A DNA stretch of 64,000 nt from Candidatus Altimarinota bacterium (GTDB lineage Bacteria > Patescibacteriota > Gracilibacteria > BD1-5 > UBA2023): contig JAQTON010000001.1 in assembly GCA_028713325.1 (NCBI GenBank), positions 1-64,000 of the forward strand, in the 5' to 3' direction. Under the pieces are notes generated by a model that saw nothing but the letters and a program-made list of their open reading frames with translations, was not told the origin of the DNA and made no database searches. The position numbers were made by a program, and so were the translations under genes. Shown piece by piece: positions 57,564 to 64,000 of the stretch. Within the stretch, counting starts at the first letter, position 1, and the number at the start of each line of letters is the position of its first letter.

Positions 57564-57690
57564 TAACTTCAGGATTCATTAAGATACAAAAGAACGATAG
57601 AATTTGTGTGAAAAACGAGTACCGGAGTGAACCGTACGGCTATACGGAGAATGAGGAAACGGAATTTTGAACGCAAAGTCTGAAGTTATT
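57562..57690 (+). repeat. Palindromic element, copy F, between the methyltransferase and ftsK
   Basis: A 129-bp element bounded by AATAACTTCAG/CTGAAGTTATT. The core GTACCGGAGTGAACCGTACGG...GGAGAATGAGGAAACGG matches copies A-D. Its left end touches the stop codon of the methyltransferase gene. Confidence 0.83.
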
Positions 57691-57699
57691 CTGTGTCTC

Positions 57700-59922
57700 C
57701 TATAGCACTTCTCTCGGCTTGCTCCCGTCCGCGGGTCCGACGATTCCCATCCCTTCGAGGATATCGATCACTCGGGCAGCACGAGCGTACCCAAGTTTCA
57801 TGCGGCGTTGAAGCATGGATGTGGAGGCTTTTCATTCTGCTCGAACCGTATGAATAGCTTCCTCGATAATCTTCGGATCTTCATCATATTCACGACTTCC
57901 ATCGTTCATACTTCCCTCAAAATTTCCCCGATCCCCATCGACGATGGAGGCATCGTAGATATCCTCGAGCATAGCAGGGTCGATGGTTCGCTTGATATGA
58001 TTCACCACCGCCTCGACTTCCTCGGTACTCACATACACCCCCTGAATACGCTCCGGAGCACTGGAACCGACTGGAGAATAGAGCAGGTCTCCGTTTCCAA
58101 GGAGATCCTCCGCTCCCATATTATCGAGAACCGTTCGGCTGTCTATCTGCGAAGCGACCGTAAAGGCGATTCGACTCGGGATATTGGCCTTGATCAGCCC
58201 GGTGATGATATCGACCGACGGACGCTGAGTCGCAACGATCAAGTGCATACCGACCGCTCGAGCCATCTGAGCGATGCGGGCAATGGCATTCTCCACTTCT
58301 TTTTTGTTTCCGCTCATCATCAGATCCGCAAGCTCGTCGATAATGATGACGATATGAGGCATCTTATCTTTTTTCCCGATTTTTTCATTGTACTCTCCGA
58401 GATTCCGGGCTCGTGCCACTTGGAGGATGTCATACCGACGAAGCATCTCCGCTACCGACCACTTGAGAGCATTGAGTGCTTTTTCCGGATCGTTGATAAC
58501 GGGAGTGAGGAGGTGAGGGATTCCGTTATAGATACCGAGCTCGACTCGTTTCGGATCGACCATAATCATACGGAGCATATCGGGCGAATTTTTGTAGAGG
58601 AGAGAGAGGATAAATCCGTTCATCCCGACTGATTTTCCCGATCCGGTCTGTCCAGCGATGAGGAGATGGGGCATCTTTCCCATGTCGGCAACGACATATT
58701 CGCCGTTAATATCCTTCCCGACCGCCATCGCGAGATTCGATTTATGACCCGTAAAATTCGGATGTTCCAGAACCTCCCGAATCCCGACCATATCACGTTT
58801 ATCGTTCGGCACTTCGATACCGACGAGACCGACTCCGGGAATAGGAGCCTGAATACGGATGGACTTCGCTTTGAGTGCGAGCGAGAGATCTTTCTTCAGG
58901 TTCTCGATGCGATTGAGTTTCACTCCTTCGGCAGGCTTCAGACGGTATTGAACCACTGTCGGTCCCACTTTTTCCCCGATCATTGTCACATCGATCTTAA
59001 AATGGAGAAGGGTTTTTTGAATTTCCAAAGATTTCTGTTCGATTTCTTTTGCATCGATAACGTTTTCGTGAGAAACATTGTCGAGGAGTTTGGTACTCGG
59101 GAATTCCCACTTGCCGAAATCCGGTTTATTTGCTTCTTTCTTGGGAATATCCGCAACACTCAGTTGTTTTGCTCGGGAAATAGGTTCTCCCGAAGACTCA
59201 CTCGATGCACCGAAGAAACCACCGAGAATCCCCTTATTCTCCTTTTTTTCAATCTGAATATGTTTTGGAGATTCTTTTACTCCCTTCTCGGGCGTGGCTC
59301 GAGATTTCTTGAGGAGATTGATCTGGTCCTCGAGTTCCTTCGCTTTGTCTTTATAAAAGGCATCATTTTTATCCTCTTTCATCTCGTCTTTTATCGCTTT
59401 CCCTGTATCTTTCATCGTTTGTTTTACGCTATGAATCGACGGAATCGACGGGAGGGTCGAGTGAATGCTTCCAAATATTTTGCGATACGATATTCGGAGA
59501 GTGAGATAGAGAGAAACGAGAAATCCACCGACGAGGAAAACAAGGGCGGGTGCATATCCGAGAAACGACACGAAGAAACTTCCGAAGTCCAAAAGCCCCG
59601 CTTCATAGGGGTGAGTAAATATATTTTCAAGCGACACGACCGATATCCAGAACATGAGAAGTCCGATGAGTCGCACCATACTCCAGGAGAGCTTGTTGAT
59701 GACGATCAAAAATCCGAGGATAGTAACGATAGGGGCAAAAATGAATCGAAAGTCCGTACCAAAAACAATGATTCCTATTTTCGCGACAATATCCCCTACA
59801 GTAGAACCGGTATCTCCGGCAAGTACGAGAACTCCGAGAAAGAGGAGGAGCCATCCGACAATCGTGTTGCGGAGTTCGTAGCTCCAAGTCGGTCGGGATT
59901 TCTTTGTCTTTTTTTTGGACAT
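57700..59922 (-). CDS. ftsK: DNA translocase FtsK
   Basis: 740 residues. It pumps DNA during chromosome segregation and division. N-terminus: four transmembrane segments (about 20-150). A linker with coiled coil follows (about 170-300), then the motor with Walker A GQTGSGKS, Walker [11 protein letters not shown] and [31 protein letters not shown]. The gamma winged helix ([24 protein letters not shown]) is reached through one TGA (AE-G-KAS). The start at 59922 ([11 protein letters not shown]) is preferred; longer starts add an unneeded hydrophobic stretch. Confidence 0.95.
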
Positions 59923-60053
59923 GGGAGGAAAATAGTCTTTAGAGGGCATTGATAATGCTTTGATTATAGGGAAAAATAGGAAAAAGCAAGAAAAGGATTT
60001 GGCTAAATCCACTTTTTCATATAATCAAAACCAATATATCACTTTTCTTTTTT

Positions 60054-61286
60054 ATGAACACTCTCATCCTCATCCTTCTCCTTATCCTCATCCTCTCCAT
60101 CGGATATGCGATTTTTCTCCTCTCCAAAAAACAGGAATGAGGAAGTTTCAACGAGAAACTCTTGCTTCTCGAACGGGACAAAACCCGACTCACGGAAAGC
60201 AAAATACGACTCGAATCGGAACTGGAGAGAAAGTCCGAGGAGCTCGGGGAACTCAAAGGGGATGTGAAGAAAATTTCCAAAGAACGGGACGAACTCGCTG
60301 GAAAATACGAAACTCTCTCACTCGAAAAAACAGAACTCCAGTCCACTCGGAAATACCTCGAAAAGGAACTCGGAGAAACCAAGGATATATTGGCTCGCCA
60401 CGAAGCGGAGGAGATGCGGAAACAGAAAGAGTTCGAGGAGCGAATCCACAAACTCGCGAGTGCCGAGAAAGCTCTCGAGGATGAGCGACAACGTATCCGT
60501 CGAGAGGATGAGGAGGAGCAGTCGAATATTCTCGAGGAGCAGGCTCGTATCTGGAATGATCACGAACAGACGGTTCTTTCCCGTCTGCGAGAAGTGTGTC
60601 AGAAACCCGCCATTGGTTTTATTCTCCATGACAATACCACTCTTCCGCCTCTTTTCACCAAACTCAAACCCGATGCAGTCATACCGTTTCTCGGACAATA
60701 TGTCGTATTCGATGCGAAGAAATCGAGGAGCATCCGAACCTATATAGGCGAGCAGGTCAAATCCACCGCCCGAAAATACAAGGATATCCCCGAGATCTAC
60801 CCGACGGTATTTTTCGTGGTTCCGGCGAATGAACTAGGAGAATTAAAAACGCTCAGTTTCGTGGAGGAAGGATTCTCCTTCTATATCATCTCTTCCGAAT
60901 CCGTCGAGCCGATTCTCGCGAGCCTTCGAAAGATATCGGAGTACGATACGATTGCCGATTTCGATCCGCAGGATCGCGAGACTATCGTGAATCTCATCGC
61001 GAATTACGATCGACATATCTCTCTCCAAAATGCCGCAAATATTCTTTTTACCCGCGAATCCATAGGACTTATGAATTCCAAGGAAGGGCTTCATTCGGAA
61101 ATTCAGAAAGAGATTATCAATAGAAAGGAAGGGATGCGAACCAAAAAACTCAATGAAGCCGAGCTGAAGAGAATCTCAGAGAGTATGAGTGAACAGGAAC
61201 GACAGACTGAGGAACTTCTTGCCCCAAGGGTGATAATAGGAAGTGAGGAACGGACAGAAGTGGAAGAGAAAATTAAATTTGACTAA
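60054..61286 (+). CDS. RmuC-like protein (membrane-anchored coiled coil plus nuclease-like domain)
   Basis: 410 residues. Residues 1-24 form a membrane anchor (MNTLILILLLILILSIGYAIF), 30-170 a long coiled coil, and from about 185 a nuclease-like fold (LKPDAVIPFLGQYVVFDAKKSRS, the D...DxK pattern of RmuC). A C-terminal coiled coil closes it. RmuC limits DNA inversions in E. coli. Two adjacent glycines after KKQE include a TGA. It is divergent from ftsK. Confidence 0.75.
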
Positions 61287-61306
61287 TACTCTCTTTCCTA
61301 TACAAT
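61279..61306 (+). promoter_or_regulatory. Promoter of fusA
   Basis: TTGACT at 61279-61284 (inside the upstream stop region) and TACAAT at 61301-61306, 16 bp apart, 56 bp before fusA. Confidence 0.65.
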
Positions 61307-61361
61307 CTCGCCAAATTCTTTTATATAAGGAATATTTTTTATTTTTCTCTTAATTATTTTT

Positions 61362-63497
61362 ATGGCAATTGCAACCGAACTAAAAAACATCCGAAATATT
61401 GGTATCATCGCCCATATCGATGCAGGTAAAACAACTACTTCCGAACGTGTTCTTTTCTATACGGGAAAGACTCATAAAATCGGAGAAGTTCATGAAGGTG
61501 CTGCAACTATGGACTGGATGGCACAGGAACAGGAACGAGGTATTACCATTACGTCAGCGGCAACGACGTGCGAATGGAAAGGAACTCAATTTAATTTGAT
61601 CGATACCCCGGGTCACGTGGATTTCACGATTGAAGTAGAACGTTCTATGCGGGTGCTTGATGGAGGAGTTGCGGTATTCGACGCATCTCAGGGAGTGGAG
61701 CCTCAGTCTGAGACGGTATGGAAACAGGCGGATAAATACGGTGTTCCGCGAATCGCATTTGCGAACAAGATGGATAAGACCGGTGCTTCGTTTCAGATGA
61801 CCTACGATTCTATCAAGAAACGTCTTTCCGGAAATAAAGTTATCGCTATCCAGATGCCCATGGGTGAAGAAGACAAGTTCGAAGGAATTATCGATCTCGT
61901 TGGCATGAAGTCCTATACTTTCGAAGGAAAGATGGGGGAGAAAGTTATCGAAGCGGAAATTCCAGCACAGTATCTTGAAAAAGCACAAACAATGCGTCTC
62001 GATGTTATCGAAAAAGCCGCTGAGCAATCCGACGAGCTTATGGAGGTATACATGGAGAATGAGACACTTACTGTGGAACAGATTAAGAAGGGCCTTCGAA
62101 TCGGTACGGTTTCCAGCTCTATTTACCCACTTATGTGCGGATCTTCTCTTATGAATAAAGGAGTTCAACTCGTACTTGATGCGGTAGTAGATTATCTTCC
62201 ATCACCTCTTGACGTAAACGAAGGAACGATTACCGGTTCTGACGAAGACGATATCGAGAAGAAAATCACCTATAAACAGGATAAAGATGAACCTCTTACG
62301 GCTCTTGCGTTTAAGATTGCAACGGACCCTTTTGTCGGACGAATAACCTTTGTACGAGTGTATTCAGGGACTCTCAAATCAGGATCGTACGTATATAATC
62401 CTATCTCTGGACAGAAAGAACGTATCGGGCGTCTCCTTCAAATGCATGCAAACAATCGACAAGAAATCGATGAAATCCCAGCGGGAAATATCGGAGCCGT
62501 TATCGGACTTAAGGATACGAAAACGGGAGATACTCTCTGTGAAGTGGATAAGCCAGTCGTTCTTGAGCGAATGACATTCCCAGAGCCGGTTATTTCTATC
62601 TCAGTAGAGCCAAAAACAAAAGCGGATCAGGAACGTATGGGTATGGCACTTAGCAAACTTGCCGAAGAGGACCCTTCCTTCCGTGTAACATCCAATCCGG
62701 AAACGAACCAAACAATCATCTCAGGAATGGGAGAGCTCCATCTTGAAATCATCGTAGATCGAATGAAACGAGAATTCAAGGTAGAATCCAATGTCGGAGC
62801 ACCTCAGGTTGCATACCGAGAAACCATTACTCAAAAAGTGGTGGACGCGGAATTTAAACATCAGAAACAAACGGGAGGTCGTGGACAGTACGGGCATGTT
62901 ATCATCACCTTCGAGCCAATCACTTCAGATGAACGAAAGGCAGATCCAGAATTCAAAGAAGAGAATGTATTTATCAATAAGGTTGTCGGAGGAACGATTC
63001 CAAAGGAATACATCCCCGGTGTTGAAAAGGGTCTTCGTGATTCTTGGTCTCGAGGTATGATTGCTGGATATCCGGTGGTGGATGTTCGAGCGACTCTGAC
63101 ATTCGGTTCGTACCATGATGTCGATTCGAATGAACTTTCCTTTAAGATGGCAGCTTCAAAATGTTTCCGTGAGGCGGCAAAGAAAGCTCGACCAGCACTT
63201 CTCGAGCCAGTGATGCTTGTGGAAGTAAATACTCCAGAAGAATATATGGGAGACGTACTCGGAGGTATCAACTCGAAACGAGGTCAAATCATCGAGATGA
63301 CAGAACGGGGAATGGCGAAGATTATCAAGGCATACGTTCCACTTGGAGAAATGTTCGGATACTCAACAGACCTTCGGTCCATGTCACAGGGACGAGCGAC
63401 CTATGTTATGGAATTCTCTCATTACTCAGCAGTTCCGGCAGCTCTTACTGAAAAGATTCGAGCAGAACGTGGAGTGAAATTCGATGATGAAGAATAA
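61362..63497 (+). CDS. fusA: Elongation factor G
   Basis: 711 residues. The GTPase that moves tRNA and mRNA through the ribosome. P-loop AHIDAGKTT, switch I with [23 protein letters not shown], and NKMD are in the G domain; domains II-V follow with the loop region GGRGQYGHV. No TGA codon among 50 or so glycines. It stands alone, not with rpsL-rpsG as in the usual str operon. Confidence 0.97.
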   Translation: MAIATELKNIRNIGIIAHIDAGKTTTSERVLFYTGKTHKIGEVHEGAATMDWMAQEQERGITITSAATTCEWKGTQFNLIDTPGHVDFTIEVERSMRVLDGGVAVFDASQGVEPQSETVWKQADKYGVPRIAFANKMDKTGASFQMTYDSIKKRLSGNKVIAIQMPMGEEDKFEGIIDLVGMKSYTFEGKMGEKVIEAEIPAQYLEKAQTMRLDVIEKAAEQSDELMEVYMENETLTVEQIKKGLRIGTVSSSIYPLMCGSSLMNKGVQLVLDAVVDYLPSPLDVNEGTITGSDEDDIEKKITYKQDKDEPLTALAFKIATDPFVGRITFVRVYSGTLKSGSYVYNPISGQKERIGRLLQMHANNRQEIDEIPAGNIGAVIGLKDTKTGDTLCEVDKPVVLERMTFPEPVISISVEPKTKADQERMGMALSKLAEEDPSFRVTSNPETNQTIISGMGELHLEIIVDRMKREFKVESNVGAPQVAYRETITQKVVDAEFKHQKQTGGRGQYGHVIITFEPITSDERKADPEFKEENVFINKVVGGTIPKEYIPGVEKGLRDSWSRGMIAGYPVVDVRATLTFGSYHDVDSNELSFKMAASKCFREAAKKARPALLEPVMLVEVNTPEEYMGDVLGGINSKRGQIIEMTERGMAKIIKAYVPLGEMFGYSTDLRSMSQGRATYVMEFSHYSAVPAALTEKIRAERGVKFDDEE

Positions 63498-63508
63498 AAT
63501 GATTCATA

Positions 63509-63546
63509 AAAAACTCCCCCGTTTTTCGAACGGGGGAGTTTTTTAT
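63509..63546 (+). terminator. Terminator after fusA
   Basis: AAAAAACTCCCCCGTT-tttcg-AACGGGGGAGTTTTTT stem. Confidence 0.92.
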
Positions 63547-63779
63547 TCCGGATTTTTAATCCCCTCTATTGTATTTTCTTTTTTTCGTCTATAATAGGCT
63601 CAGTTTATTTCATAAACACTCTTTAATATTATCGGGCAAAATAAATGGATATGCTTTTGATATCAAGAGAATTACTGTATACAATTTTTGTTCTTGAGCA
63701 CCTTACGTAAGTGCTAAAGTTTGTACGACATAAGTTTTTAGTGTCTTTAATTACTTTCTATCTCATTACTTTTTTCTCT
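63547..63779 (+). promoter_or_regulatory. Leader region of the last gene
   Basis: A TATAAT-like box near 63590 (cgtctataataggc) follows a T-rich stretch. The leader contains CTTTAATATTATCGGGC and a hairpin GCACCTTACGTAAGTGC at 63698-63714. No other gene is seen. Confidence 0.45.
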
Positions 63780-64000
63780 ATGAAAACTATTTTTCTGAAG
63801 AAATTAAGAAAAGCAACTTCCGGGACTCTTGTCTTCGCGTTGCTTTTTTCTATTTTAAGCCCATGGGGGAATGTGGCATTTGCTACTATAGACAGTACAT
63901 GAAATACCGTTTCCGGTTGAAATAGTGGGCATATAAATCTTTCAAACTCCGGTGTGTATCCTGTAAATTTTAGTTTCAGCGGTACTTTGGATGCATGAGA
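63780..64000 (+). CDS. Secreted protein, 5' part (cut by window end)
   Basis: The first 73 codons. A signal peptide (KKLRKATSGTLVFALLFSILSPWGNVAFA) with cleavage near residue 32, then a Gly/Ser/Asn-rich mature start (DSTGNTVSGGNSGHINLSNSGVYPVNFSFSG) with three recoded glycines. It resembles envelope or adhesin proteins. The start at 63780 is used because upstream ATGs lack a signal-peptide pattern. Confidence 0.75.

Noticed and set aside
58666-59952. A 428-residue plus-strand frame opposite ftsK
   Set aside because: Composition (His/Arg/Phe rich) is typical of an antisense shadow; the minus strand holds all FtsK motifs.

Overview
The window reads as a genome segment from a bacterium that translates UGA as glycine (genetic code 25), the code of the candidate phyla Gracilibacteria (BD1-5) and Absconditabacteria (SR1). 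Many genes look broken under the standard code but join into full-length proteins when in-frame TGA is read as Gly. Several of these TGAs fall on glycines that are invariant in their families: the GGDEF motif of a diguanylate cyclase, the GG of RlmH, methylase motif I, the HicA core and the conserved Gly of sortase. TAA and TAG are the only stops used, and TGG remains in use for Trp. All coordinates below assume this code.

Layout. 1-642: end of an rRNA operon (5S rRNA, tRNA-Arg, tRNA-Val). 776-2857: recQ. 3072-8203: a very large SLH-domain surface protein with a long structured leader, then a second secreted protein. 8218-11660: an array of five small toxin-antitoxin modules, all on the + strand, separated by near-identical terminator/promoter repeats. 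11666-15502: murB and uvrA on the minus strand. 15737-21371: def, ung, ruvC, a short alaS, a cyclic-nucleotide-binding protein and small unknowns. 21452-27213: a translation cluster (infA, rpmJ, rpsM, rpsK, rpsD, rpoA, rplQ, rplM, rpsI, rpsL, rpsG, rpmA). 27229-34177: rlmH, a sortase with a membrane partner, a multipass membrane protein, rpsU, a beta-CASP metallo-hydrolase and a ferredoxin. 34455-40530: a surface-polysaccharide region (O-antigen ligase-like protein, permuted glycosyltransferase) into which a large AT-rich single-chain restriction-modification gene has come. 40553-53172: htpX, a channel-like protein, a diguanylate cyclase, dnaX, an AI-2E permease, a pilin, a CNNM transporter, rpmF, nusB, rnc and a PG-binding/hydrolase fusion. 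53400-55226: rpmH, rnpA and three tRNAs among palindromic repeats. 55409-64000: an anchored protein, a TrmA/RumA-type methyltransferase, ftsK, an RmuC-like protein, fusA and the start of a secreted protein.

The most unusual content is a family of roughly 120-bp palindromic elements. Four copies are intergenic and two lie in frame inside genes, uvrA and a glycosyltransferase. The two genic copies encode the same peptide in the same frame, and that frame is open only when TGA is sense. This resembles the Rickettsia palindromic elements, but in a recoded genome. A second palindromic family carries tRNA 3'-end sequence as its terminal inverted repeats. Other notable points are TGA avoidance in abundant proteins set against about 46 TGA codons in the restriction-modification gene, shared palindromic operators upstream of two related TA modules, and start codons that mostly lack a Shine-Dalgarno sequence and follow T/A-rich leaders. 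Promoters, where visible, look like TTGACT/TTGCAN - 15 to 17 bp - TATAAT/TACAAT.
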